Origin: an uncultured Lachnospiraceae bacterium
Lineage (GTDB): Bacteria > Bacillota > Clostridia > Lachnospirales > Lachnospiraceae
Direction of reading: 5' to 3'
Length of the DNA stretch: 64,000 bases
Assembly (NCBI GenBank): GCA_910586585.1
Contig: CAJUKA010000010.1
Location: 1 to 64,000 of the forward strand
Shown: one piece after another, positions 33,744 to 41,741 of the stretch
How positions within the stretch are numbered: position 1 is the stretch's first letter
Layout of the letters: each line of letters starts with the position of its first letter
Position numbers and translations under genes: made by a program
Notes under the pieces: model-generated
What the model saw: the letters and a program-made list of their open reading frames with translations, nothing else
Databases searched by the model: none
Told to the model about the DNA's origin: nothing

Positions 33744-35177
33744 TTATTCGAAAATTCGGACATGCTCTTTGGATAAAGATTCAATTATCTGACTTAGCAC
33801 ATGGAAATCAGAAAGCAAATCTTTTGAAAACAGCTCTGCTCTTTCATAGATCTGCTGCAGTTCTCCAACCCGGTTAGACCGAACCGCAGATATCATTTCT
33901 GTTCCAAAAGCATGAAACGTTTTATGTTTGTCGCCAATTCTTTTCCAAATTTCCAGTACCTGTGAATTTAGCGGTTTAAAAGTATAATAAAAATGTCCAA
34001 ATCCGCATCTGGTACAATCTGTCTGAAGCACTTTTAGTTCTTTGGTTTGTGCAATTTCTTTCAGGATATTGAGCCAATTTTTATGCGCCTCAATTGCCCC
34101 CGTCAGACAATTTAACAAAACTTGATTATCCAGCATATAAAATGCATCCTGCGCCATAGAACCCATTATTTTGGTAGATTCGTCCAAATGTTTTTCGATG
34201 GTCTTGGACGGTTCTACCAAGTCTGCAATCGCTTGACTCGAAAGCGCTAGGGAATCAGAATTTTCCTTCAGACTTTGGCATTGCTCATTTACATATTTCA
34301 TCTGGTGATCCAGTTCATTCATAGAACTGCTGATTTCCTCACTCACCGCCGCCAGGGAAGAAACAGAATCTGTAATATGATTCATTCCAGAACGGTTATT
34401 TCCAGTTAGTTTCCACACATTCTGAATATTACTATTAATATGTTCCAGTTCTGATACTGTAATATCGACGCTCTCCGAACTTTTTTGGGAAGCCTCTTGT
34501 ATGCTGGCCAAAAAAGCATCCATTCTCCCAGTTAGTGATTTTGTTTCGTTTGCAAGCTCACGGATTTCCTCCGCAACCACAGTAAACCCTCTGCCTGCAT
34601 CTCCTGCACGGGCAGCCTCGATAGATGCATTTAGCGCCAAAAGATTCGTTTGGGAAGAAATCGAATTAATCGCTCTGACAGCCTCATTCACATCTTGAAT
34701 CACAGCAATCAGCCCTTGAATATCTGCCTTCATATCCTTTGCATTTGAAATAGCGGATGTGGACAGCTCAGTAATCGTCGTTAATTCTTTTTCGCTATTA
34801 TGAATATCTTCCATTATTTGGGAGGATTGGTTTGAAACCTCGATAATCGCTGCTGTCAGACTTTCATGTGCTCTTGAAACCTCCGAAGCAATCGTTCCTG
34901 TTGATCCTGCCGATTTGCTGATCGTATCCACAGAAGCAGAAATAGATGTATTGACCTGTTCAACTGTTGCAGCATTTGTCTCTAAAGTCAAGTCCATCGC
35001 ACTCATATGTATCAAAGCGTCCATCGTTTTTTTAACAGCCTGCTCAAATTCCTTTCTCCCGCTGATAAGTCGTTTATGAATATTGTTCAACTCTCCATTT
35101 GTAGGTTGATACTGCATTTCTACAAGTCTGGAAATCGATTCAATCGCAACATTCGAATCCCTCTTTCTCATTCTCAT
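33744..35177 (-). CDS. Soluble methyl-accepting chemotaxis protein with C-terminal zinc-binding (CZB) domain
   Basis: The 477-residue protein has no membrane helix. Residues 60-330 form the coiled-coil signalling domain with the hallmark hairpin LLALNASIEAARAGDAGRGF and VVAEEIRELANET. The C terminus is a CZB domain: HKNWL, C-TRCGFGHFYY and HKTFHAFG supply the zinc His/Cys ligands. CZB receptors sense zinc or hypochlorite. No che or flagellar genes are nearby, so its output partner is elsewhere. AAAGGA fits an ATG at 35177 better than one at 35195. A Fur/PerR-type gene lies just upstream on the same strand. Confidence 0.9.
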   Translation of the reverse strand: MRMRKRDSNVAIESISRLVEMQYQPTNGELNNIHKRLISGRKEFEQAVKKTMDALIHMSAMDLTLETNAATVEQVNTSISASVDTISKSAGSTGTIASEVSRAHESLTAAIIEVSNQSSQIMEDIHNSEKELTTITELSTSAISNAKDMKADIQGLIAVIQDVNEAVRAINSISSQTNLLALNASIEAARAGDAGRGFTVVAEEIRELANETKSLTGRMDAFLASIQEASQKSSESVDITVSELEHINSNIQNVWKLTGNNRSGMNHITDSVSSLAAVSEEISSSMNELDHQMKYVNEQCQSLKENSDSLALSSQAIADLVEPSKTIEKHLDESTKIMGSMAQDAFYMLDNQVLLNCLTGAIEAHKNWLNILKEIAQTKELKVLQTDCTRCGFGHFYYTFKPLNSQVLEIWKRIGDKHKTFHAFGTEMISAVRSNRVGELQQIYERAELFSKDLLSDFHVLSQIIESLSKEHVRIFE

Positions 35178-35204
35178 AGTTATTTGTCCTTTCATTATTT
35201 TACT

Positions 35205-35597
35205 TTATTTTTGCTCCCTGCTGCCAGAATGCATCTTTTTTCGGCATTCTTCACAAATATAATTAATCTTTAAATCATAAGAAAGCATTGGCACACCTAA
35301 TTGTTTTTGGATACTCTCTGTCAAATCCTGCAGTGTGATATCTGTTAATTTTCCACATTTTCTGCATACTAAATGATCATGCTGTATCATTTTGTCATAA
35401 CAATCTGGGTGTCCCTCAACAGATACTTTTCGAATCAGCCCCTCTTTATACAAAAATGATAAATTGTTGTAAACAGTAGCAAGAACTACCTTTTTATTTT
35501 TTTCTTTGAGAAGCAGATAAATCTGTTCTGCTGTCAAATGATTTACTGAGTCGTTAATAATTTCCAAAATGTATTTCGCATTTTTTGTCACATTCAT
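35205..35597 (-). CDS. Fur/PerR-family metalloregulator
   Basis: The protein of about 130 residues has the Fur winged helix (LTAEQIYLLLKEKNKKVVLATVYNNLSFLYKEGLI) and the dimerisation domain with a C-x-x-C pair in VCRKCGKL and another in ICEECRKK, the structural zinc site of Fur, PerR and Zur. HDHLVC supplies regulatory ligands; HGHLVC-type motifs and the adjacent PerR-like box favour PerR. GGAGG abuts the ATG at 35597, so a GTG two codons in is possible. Likely autoregulated. Confidence 0.9.
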   Translation of the reverse strand: MNVTKNAKYILEIINDSVNHLTAEQIYLLLKEKNKKVVLATVYNNLSFLYKEGLIRKVSVEGHPDCYDKMIQHDHLVCRKCGKLTDITLQDLTESIQKQLGVPMLSYDLKINYICEECRKKMHSGSREQK

Positions 35598-35603
35598 CCT
35601 CCA

Positions 35604-35623
35604 TGTCAGAGCAGTTTGCTGCG
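35604..35623. repeat. Short leader repeat TGTCAGAGCAGTTTGCTGCG
   Basis: Second copy of the leader sequence found at 12752-12773. It directly precedes the GGAGG site of the Fur-type gene. The inverted repeat GTTTGAG/CTCAAAC lies just upstream, at about 35632-35655. Confidence 0.55.
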
Positions 35624-35703
35624 GTCTAGGCATGTTTGAGGCTCTGGCTCAAACTGCCAATTGAAAACTAAGTACAGTCCACACAAGTAAAGTTTAGAGT
35701 TTT

Positions 35704-35744
35704 TAGAATTAAAATAATTCTAGCATCTTAACAAAAATTGTCAA
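35704..35744 (-). promoter_or_regulatory. Promoter with PerR-like box for the Fur-type gene
   Basis: On the minus strand TTGACA (35739-35744) and TAGAAT (35717-35722) are 16 bp apart. The perfect 19-bp palindrome TAGAATTAAAATAATTCTA (35704-35722) covers the -10 box and resembles the TTAGAAT/ATTCTAA PerR box. The wider gap to 35924 has only small hairpins, including ATCGCGCAGCGAT (35818-35830) of the GC-rich family and ACCGTTT/AAACGGT near 35747. Confidence 0.8.
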
Positions 35745-35913
35745 TACCGTTTCAAAAAACGGTGGAAAAAATTGTAACAGTTCATGAAATAACGTTGAGG
35801 TTGAAGTGTATCAAGTCATCGCGCAGCGATTTAAAATAAAGAGAATACATAACAATTGTTTAGCTTTTATTAATTTGATAAACTCAATCTGTGCATTCGC
35901 AATTTCCTATAAA

Positions 35914-35952
35914 GTAAAAAAAACGAGCAGGGAAGGCTATGCTTCCCTACTC
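35914..35952 (-). terminator. Terminator of the aldo/keto reductase gene
   Basis: GAGCAGGGAAG (35925-35935) pairs with CTTCCCTACTC (35942-35952) with one mismatch. Read on the minus strand it is followed by a run of U (A-run 35916-35923). It ends the gene at 35993. Confidence 0.85.
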
Positions 35953-35992
35953 AGCGCGCTCAATCAGCCAAAATTAATATGTTGTTGATTTT

Positions 35993-37171
35993 TTAATATG
36001 CTTTCATAAGTTGTACAATTTTTCTGCCTGCTTTGTATAGTGGTCCTTCAAGGTGCCTGGCAGAATTTTTTAATTCTTCGCGGATAGCAAGATGTTGTGG
36101 ACAATGTGTTTCACATAAACCGCACTGTACGCAGTTTGAGGCGGCAGAAGAAGTTTTGCGCATTGCAGTACACATAAAATATTCTGTAAAAGCAGCGGCC
36201 TTTCCTTCAGAATACAACCTGTTATATGCTGCAAAAGTACCTGGAATATCAACATTCTTGGGACAAGGCATACAATAGGAACAGCCCGTACATCCTACTT
36301 TCATTTTCGCATTGATTGCTTTTACTACTTTTTGAAGCATTGCTTCTTCTTTTGGACCAAATTCACCGACAGAGACACTAGAAGCAGTCTTGACGTTATC
36401 CTTTACCATTTCAACAGAATTCATGCCGGATAATACACAAGTTACCTCCGGCTGATTCCAAAGCCAGCGAAGTGCCCACTGTGCTGGAGTATGTTTTACA
36501 GGGTAATGAGCGAAAATCCTCTTGGCCTTTTCTGGGAGACGGTTAACAAGCTTACCGCCGCGCAGCGGCTCCATGATAATAACAGGAAGACCTTTTTTAT
36601 TTGCATAATGAAGACCTTTTCGCCCAGCCTGTGAATGTTCATCCATATAATTGTATTGTATTTGGCAAAAATCCCAGTCGTATGCGTCCACCAGCTGACA
36701 AAACATGTCAGAATTTCCATGATAAGAAAAACCAATCTGGTGAATTTCACCACTTTTCTTTTTTTGTTCCAACCATTCAACAATTCCAAGTTCTTTTAGA
36801 CGCTGCCACGTTTTGACATCTGTGAGCATATGCATCAGATAATAGTCAATATAGTTTGTTTGTAGACGCTTTTTCTGTTCTTCAAAGCACTTTTCCATGC
36901 CTTCTGTGCTCTTTATCAAATAATGTGGTAATTTTGTTGCAATATAGACTTTTTCCCGAATATGATGATGGGAAAGAATTTTTCCCAATGCAGCTTCGCT
37001 TCCTGGATACACATAAGCAGTGTCAAAGTAATTAACACCATTTCGAAATGCCGTCATAATTTCTCTGTTTGTTTTTTTGAGATCAATTCTGCCAGCTTTT
37101 TTTGAAAAACGCATACATCCATAGCCAAGAATAGAAATATCGTTTCCATATTTGTCTTTTCTATAATTCAT
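35993..37171 (-). CDS. Aldo/keto reductase with C-terminal iron-sulfur domain
   Basis: The 392-residue protein has an aldo/keto reductase barrel: YGCMRF near the N terminus, NYFDTAYVYPGSEAALG with the catalytic Asp-Tyr, KLPHYLI, DYYLMHML, and a C-terminal ferredoxin-like part with CTGCSYCMPCPKNVDIPG and CVQCGLCETHCPQ. This fits two 4Fe-4S clusters. The family is common in anaerobes as a ferredoxin-linked reductase of unknown substrate. GGGAGG before the ATG at 37171 sets the start; a longer frame lacks a site. Confidence 0.92.
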   Translation of the reverse strand: MNYRKDKYGNDISILGYGCMRFSKKAGRIDLKKTNREIMTAFRNGVNYFDTAYVYPGSEAALGKILSHHHIREKVYIATKLPHYLIKSTEGMEKCFEEQKKRLQTNYIDYYLMHMLTDVKTWQRLKELGIVEWLEQKKKSGEIHQIGFSYHGNSDMFCQLVDAYDWDFCQIQYNYMDEHSQAGRKGLHYANKKGLPVIIMEPLRGGKLVNRLPEKAKRIFAHYPVKHTPAQWALRWLWNQPEVTCVLSGMNSVEMVKDNVKTASSVSVGEFGPKEEAMLQKVVKAINAKMKVGCTGCSYCMPCPKNVDIPGTFAAYNRLYSEGKAAAFTEYFMCTAMRKTSSAASNCVQCGLCETHCPQHLAIREELKNSARHLEGPLYKAGRKIVQLMKAY

Positions 37172-37347
37172 TGAAAACCTCCCTGCGATTGCAAAAAAAC
37201 TGCTCATTTTAAATAAACCAAAGGTATTTATAGTATAACAAAGATATTTTATGATATCTATTCTATTTTTCCAAAAACACTTGACATTCCTTACTGGACT
37301 TATACTATAATAATTCTATAAGCTTATTACAGAAAGAAGGCATTTGA

Positions 37348-38730
37348 ATGGAAGAAGACCTGTTTTTATCGGATTTGACTGGAATATGCCGTGCAGCATT
37401 TGGCGCATCTTGGACGGGCAAAAGTGATGATAATATTGAAAGATTGAGGCAAATATCCTGGATTCCAAAAGAATTATTAACACTTTATGAAACAATTGGC
37501 AAAGAATCCAATCTGTTGTTTGACTATTACAAAGGGGGATTTTATCCGGCAGCCAAAATAGAAATGGAACCTAGAGGAGATTGTAAAAATGCAAGGTGGA
37601 AGCCATATCTGATTTATTATCAATCTGCGAAAGATGCGTATTGGGGTCGCTATTCTTACTCAGACAGCCATCCGCCAAAAAATAATGGTATTTTTGTATG
37701 GCACAATAGCATTGATGGCTGGAAACAGGCTTATGGCTATGAGTCTACACATACATTAGGCACTGTTTTGTTATATCAGGTGGCAGAACAATTAATAGCG
37801 CAGATGGATCATTGTATATGGGTAAAAGTTTCCTTGGCAAAAAGTCAGGAAGACTGGCCATATCTTACGGCTGCCAAGCGTCTTGGCATGACACCATTCA
37901 AAAGTATTTCTTATTTTCATTATGCATATGCATATGATATAGAACGACAGCTTCTTATGATATATGATGATGATAGTTCCAAACGTTGTCTGGTGTATGG
38001 CTCCTCTTTATCAGAATTAGAAAAATTAGGACAAGAATTCTCAATTGAATGGCAGCAGCGTGATGGCAAAATGATTTTGAATCCCAAAACATTTATCCAA
38101 AGTACTCCGCCGTCTTCATATGAAGAGAAACTGGATATGATGTCTGCAACTTTGTTGGGAAAACGCTCCATGGCATTACCACTGTCAGAAATCGAGAAAG
38201 CGGAAAAACGGCTTGAAACGGTTTTTCCAGATGCACTAAAGGCATTTTATCTGCGGTTTGGAAAAGGCGGAAAGCTGTTTTGCAAAGAGTCCTTAAATTT
38301 AATTTATACTCCCAAGGAATTAGAATATTCCTCCGATTCCAAGCATATTATATTGGCACAAGAGAATCAGGGATTATGGCAATGGTGTCTTCATAAAGAA
38401 ACTGGGCAAATCGATCTGGATTTGGGCGATGGAAACTGGGACGATTGGGAAATGGACTTAGAAGATACATTATTGTGGTTGTTGGCGATGCAGGCTACTG
38501 GATTTTTTCCACATGGCGGCGAATGTCTTCTGGAGCAGGACGAAGAGGATATTGAACTGATATCTCATTTTTTCCATTTCCTCACCAAAGAGAAATTTGA
38601 TGTGTTCGTCAATCCAGAACGCAGGATAATCGGATGTCGGGATGTGGACGGTTTATATATTATGGCAAGCAAAGAAAGTGAAATAGTGAGGTTAGAAGAA
38701 GTAGCCAATATAGAAGTGAGCGTATTTTAA
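37348..38730 (+). CDS. SMI1/KNR4 (SUKH)-type protein, two-domain
   Basis: The 460-residue protein has an N-terminal alpha-beta part of unknown family (1-250; ISWIPKELLTLYETIG near its start is itself SUKH-like). A C-terminal SUKH domain follows from about 255: LPLSEIEKAEKRLETVFPDALKAFYLRFG, then the W-rich NWDDWEMDLEDTLLWLL. SUKH proteins are common immunity partners of polymorphic toxins, but no toxin is adjacent. TTGACA at 37281 and TATAAT at 37306 (19-bp spacing) form a likely promoter. AAGAAGG precedes the start. Confidence 0.8.
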   Translation: MEEDLFLSDLTGICRAAFGASWTGKSDDNIERLRQISWIPKELLTLYETIGKESNLLFDYYKGGFYPAAKIEMEPRGDCKNARWKPYLIYYQSAKDAYWGRYSYSDSHPPKNNGIFVWHNSIDGWKQAYGYESTHTLGTVLLYQVAEQLIAQMDHCIWVKVSLAKSQEDWPYLTAAKRLGMTPFKSISYFHYAYAYDIERQLLMIYDDDSSKRCLVYGSSLSELEKLGQEFSIEWQQRDGKMILNPKTFIQSTPPSSYEEKLDMMSATLLGKRSMALPLSEIEKAEKRLETVFPDALKAFYLRFGKGGKLFCKESLNLIYTPKELEYSSDSKHIILAQENQGLWQWCLHKETGQIDLDLGDGNWDDWEMDLEDTLLWLLAMQATGFFPHGGECLLEQDEEDIELISHFFHFLTKEKFDVFVNPERRIIGCRDVDGLYIMASKESEIVRLEEVANIEVSVF

Positions 38731-38921
38731 AGAAGACAAAAACAGATAGAAGAAATTTTTATGTAGATTTCAAGTCGATTTACATTAGCAAAAGAACTTG
38801 CTTCAATTACCCTAGAGAATTTAAAGACGGATACTGAAAAATATCTCTAAAATAGACCTCAAATCCAATGTGTTTGACAACATAATACAAAAATCAATAT
38901 CACACACAACACAAGGGTAGT

Positions 38922-39082
38922 TAGGAACTGTTAAGAAATAAATCTTTACATTTGACTTGTCTGAGTCCGCAAATGCCGCGTTGTCATCAGTCGTCGATGC
39001 CCGCATCGACTCCATCTTCCGCCTTGCCTTTGTGAACTCATCCTGCTTCAAAGTGTAAAGTTATTTCTTAACAGTTCCTTAG
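38922..39082. mobile_element. MITE-like element with about 30-bp terminal inverted repeats
   Basis: GGAACTGTTAAGAAATAA (from 38924) is matched in inverted form by TTATTTCTTAACAGTTCC (39061-39078). The repeats extend inward with CTTTACA-TTTG against CAAAG-TGTAAAG. The interior has higher GC and a coding-like frame (KQDEFTKARRKMESMRA) but no transposase. An 18-base piece of its end recurs at 52882. Flanks 38731-38921 hold no gene. A frame of 76 codons on the minus strand mostly inside the element is not called. Confidence 0.75.
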
Positions 39083-39095
39083 CACCTCAAAGTTT

Positions 39096-39956
39096 TTACT
39101 GTGGATTTTGGCAATAAAACGCCTCAATCGCCTGTCCAATAAAATTTGTTGCTCCTTTTCCGTAAATACTGTCCTGTGATTTTTGTATCAGTTCATTTGT
39201 CTGATATGCCGCGGCAAGTTCCAGCATCAATTTCGAAGCGTCTTCTATCTGATACATTTGTTTTGATACAAAGTCATATTCACCAATCAGTTCTCGTACT
39301 TCTAGTTTATTGACATCCATTCCCATTTTGTCGGCAAGCTTTTGCATAATGGTTCCGATTCGTTTTTGAAACGAAAAAACCAGTTCTGGATTATGGGGAT
39401 TTTTTGACGATTCTATTGCCTTTTCTTTGCCCCCATACCACTCCACAATCTTTGCAAAACTCTTTTGTGCCTCAGCAGTAGACGCATTATGCAGAAATTG
39501 CTTTTTCCATTCTTCTATGCTTCCATAGCGCTCAATAAATACAGCTTTTTGCTCTTCATTTGCATTGTTATAAGTAGCATTCCACAATTCTTCAATCTCA
39601 TTTTTATCAAATACTTCAAAATCCATCTTGTTGTCTCCTTTCAAAATGTCATCAATACTTGCAATCAGACGGTCTATTCTTGCCTTTTTCTTTATAAGCA
39701 TTCGTCTCTGCATCTGTAATAGTTCATTTTTATCAAGCGCTGGATTTTCTATGGCAGCTTTGATTTCTTTCAAAGGAATATCAAATTCACGAAAAAACAG
39801 TATCTGCTGTAATCGTTCCAGGGCTTTATCGTCATAAAGCCGGTATCCTGCCTCACTTTTATCCGTTGGGCAAAACAACCCGATTTCATCATAATAGTGA
39901 AGTGTGCGCACGCTGATACCTGTCCTGTCAGATAGTTCCTTTACTGTCATCATCAT
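39096..39956 (-). CDS. MerR-family regulator with TipAS-type ligand domain
   Basis: The 286-residue protein has a MerR winged helix (TVKELSDRTGISVRTLHYYD and GYRLYDDKALERLQQ), a coiled coil (75-105) and a C-terminal TipAS-type domain (from about 150, WKKQFLHNASTAEAQKSFAK). TipAS binds thiopeptide and other antibiotics. Between them sits the FDKNEIEELWNATYN segment. GGGAGG is best spaced for the third codon methionine (39956). The promoter has the 19-bp spacing expected for MerR autocontrol. No transporter is adjacent, so the regulon is elsewhere. Confidence 0.92.
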   Translation of the reverse strand: MMMTVKELSDRTGISVRTLHYYDEIGLFCPTDKSEAGYRLYDDKALERLQQILFFREFDIPLKEIKAAIENPALDKNELLQMQRRMLIKKKARIDRLIASIDDILKGDNKMDFEVFDKNEIEELWNATYNNANEEQKAVFIERYGSIEEWKKQFLHNASTAEAQKSFAKIVEWYGGKEKAIESSKNPHNPELVFSFQKRIGTIMQKLADKMGMDVNKLEVRELIGEYDFVSKQMYQIEDASKLMLELAAAYQTNELIQKSQDSIYGKGATNFIGQAIEAFYCQNPQ

Positions 39957-39984
39957 TTCCATCCTCCCTGCTCTTGATAAACTC

Positions 39985-40015
39985 AGTGTAATCTATCACG
40001 TTCCGTCAGGGTCAA
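39985..40015 (-). promoter_or_regulatory. MerR/TipA-type promoter
   Basis: On the minus strand TTGACC (40010-40015) and TACACT (39985-39990) are 19 bp apart, with the dyad CTGACG-GA-ACGTGA filling the spacer. It has the same architecture as the promoter at 9357 but a different dyad, as expected for a different MerR subfamily. Confidence 0.8.
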
Positions 40016-40069
40016 CAACTTTTTTATCTGGATTAAAATATTTTTAAAGTTACATCAAATAAATGAAAA

Positions 40070-40110
40070 TTTAATTTAGAGCATGATACTACTAACGCAC
40101 CATGCTCTAA
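40070..40110 (-). terminator. Terminator of the 40-41 kb minus-strand cluster
   Basis: TTAGAGCATG (40076-40085) pairs with CATGCTCTAA (40101-40110). On the minus strand it is followed by an AU-rich tail. It lies 7 bases beyond the stop codon of the read-through frame of the gene at 40117. Confidence 0.7.
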
Positions 40111-40116
40111 TTCGTT

Positions 40117-40659
40117 TCAATCTATATGTATATTGATCGGTAAACCTACTCTCATAAAATATCTGGCAAATGCCTGCGATAAATGTTCCCGATAAGGAGG
40201 GCACAATCAAAGTCTTCTACCATTCGTAAAAGCAAAGTTTTTTGCCAATTTTACCAGAATACTAAAAATATCTTTAAAATTAATAATAAAATAATCCTGT
40301 GAAAATGATTCTGTTTTATATTGATTTATGATATGATACGCATTTTGTTGCCCTTTAATAATACTTTCAATATTCTTTTTAATCTCTTTATTGCTTTTTT
40401 GCATGGCAATCATTTGACTTTCAAAATCATGTTTTGATGTTATACTACATAAAATAATATTATCTATCTTTTGATTTTCAATATCACATGCCTGCGTCAT
40501 TATAATTCCATCAATTGTTTCAATTTCTGCCTCAATTGTTTGATTTGGTTCAATACCAGTAAATTTTTTTATTATTGGTACTGGGCAACCTTTAATAATA
40601 TCCCCTTGTGTTATATCATCCTTACTATCAATCACTTCATACCATGGATAATCTATCAT
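40117..40659 (-). pseudogene. Conserved hypothetical gene with an internal stop codon
   Basis: The frame begins MIDYPWYEVIDSKDDITQGD and has IMTQACDIENQKI, both typical of a conserved family of unknown function. It is cut by TGA at 40207-40209 after NGRRL. Beyond the stop the same frame continues LCPPYREHLSQAFARYFMRV to a second stop at 40117, which looks like the true C terminus. A single C-to-T change (CGA Arg to TGA) explains it. The shortened 150-residue product would lack the last 30 residues. Family recognised only from memory of similar sequences; function unknown. Confidence 0.7.
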
Positions 40660-40753
40660 AATTCTTAACACTCCCACTAACCATATTAGAAGATAATGAT
40701 ACTGCACTGTAAATGGTTAACATACTTAATCCTAATCCAGACATTTTATTCAT
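40637..40753 (-). CDS. Small 38-residue protein overlapping the next gene
   Basis: A strong AAAGGAGG precedes ATG at 40753. The frame encodes MNKMSGLGLSMLTIYSAVSL and 18 more residues, rich in Ser, Leu, Met and Val. It ends by overlapping the start of the gene at 40659 by 23 bases. The neighbour has only a weak site of its own, so translation coupling through this small frame is likely. It could be a leader peptide or a genuine partner protein. It lies between the other two genes of the cluster. Confidence 0.55.
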   Translation of the reverse strand: MNKMSGLGLSMLTIYSAVSLSSNMVSGSVKNYDRLSMV

Positions 40754-40776
40754 AATATATGCCTCCTTTCTTTGTT

Positions 40777-41370
40777 CTACGCTTCCAAATGCTGCAAAGT
40801 TCTTTCAATTAAATCAAATATTTTGTTTAGCTCACAATCAAATTCACTCATTGATGTATTGGTGCCATTGTCTAAAAAAGCAAATCTATTATTGACATCT
40901 AAAGAGACGCTCACACCCTCTTGAATCAGTTTGCTATTTAAAAAACTCATTAGTGTAGGAACATTAATTCCATTATTTTGATACTCTTTAAATGTGCTAA
41001 TCTGCTGATTAATGAAGAACTTATCTTCCTCTACAGATGTTATTCTTTGCATCACTTCATATAAATTGCTTCTGTCCGTAAAACTGTCACCTAATAATTT
41101 ATTAATATATTTGAATGGATTATCTCTTCCGATATCCAAATGAATATTATAGGTTAATCCAAAAAAATAATATTCATCTATTCCAATATTAAGTAATACT
41201 TGTTTCAATAATTGAACCCGCTTTTGAATATATGACTTAGTATGTTCATAGTGCTCCACAAAATCACCATCAAATCCTACAGTAAAATCAGCCGAGATCT
41301 GGGAAAAATTAATTTGGCTATGTCCTCCATTGTATATTCGAAAAAACTTTTCACTGTTATTATAGCCCAA
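40777..41370 (-). CDS. Protein of unknown function, possibly N-terminally truncated
   Basis: The 197-residue frame starts at a TTG with no ribosome binding site, six codons after an in-frame stop, so either the N terminus is lost or the gene is poorly expressed. Visible features are an aromatic beta-rich first half (FFRIYNGGHSQINFSQISAD, YYFFGLTYNIHLDIGRDNPF) and an acidic helical C terminus (SEFDCELNKIFDLIERTLQ). It is the first gene of a three-gene cluster whose last member is broken. No family name can be given with confidence. Confidence 0.55.
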   Translation of the reverse strand: MGYNNSEKFFRIYNGGHSQINFSQISADFTVGFDGDFVEHYEHTKSYIQKRVQLLKQVLLNIGIDEYYFFGLTYNIHLDIGRDNPFKYINKLLGDSFTDRSNLYEVMQRITSVEEDKFFINQQISTFKEYQNNGINVPTLMSFLNSKLIQEGVSVSLDVNNRFAFLDNGTNTSMSEFDCELNKIFDLIERTLQHLEA

Positions 41371-41417
41371 GAATACTTATTTCACAATATAGTTAGAATC
41401 AATTCTACTAACTTCAT

Positions 41418-41741
41418 TCAGGTTCGTATTTTTTTCACCTTCCGCGCTGGCAATTCTTCAAACATTTCTGCCACCATTTTTTGTAATTGCTCCCGATCCT
41501 CAAGGATTGTCACGGGAAGCATTGGTTTTGCTCCTGCATAAGGCGCTTCGGGCTGACTGTCTTTCATATAATTCTGACTTGCCTTTGTGATTTTCACCAT
41601 AAATCCATTTTCATAAATTCCGCCAAAAATCTTTTCTTTGTAATAAAATACATACCCGCCCATCATAGGAATATTTCGAACATTTCCTAAATCCGACAAT
41701 TGATCCATAATGTAACTTACAAGTTCTTTGTTATTTGCCAT
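41418..41741 (-). CDS. TfoX/Sxy N-terminal domain protein
   Basis: The 107-residue protein is a TfoX N-terminal-domain protein: YIMDQLSDLGNVRNIPMMGGYVFYYKEKIFGGI, then PYAGAKPMLPV. The full competence regulator has a second domain, absent here; single-domain forms are common in Firmicutes with unknown role. The ATG at 41741 with GAAAGG overlaps the stop of the beta-galactosidase gene by 11 bases, so the two are probably co-transcribed. Confidence 0.85.
   Translation of the reverse strand: MANNKELVSYIMDQLSDLGNVRNIPMMGGYVFYYKEKIFGGIYENGFMVKITKASQNYMKDSQPEAPYAGAKPMLPVTILEDREQLQKMVAEMFEELPARKVKKIRT

Noticed and set aside
35806..35988. 60-codon plus-strand frame between the Fur-type and reductase genes
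   Set aside because: It covers a terminator of the opposite strand and has no ribosome binding site or family likeness.
38821..39051. 76-codon minus-strand frame inside the MITE-like element
   Set aside because: It spans one end of the element, changes character halfway and has no ribosome binding site; probably a captured gene fragment.
40207..40209. TGA at 40207 read as selenocysteine or another recoding event
   Set aside because: No SECIS-like hairpin follows directly, and the expected residue is a plain arginine; a nonsense mutation is simpler.
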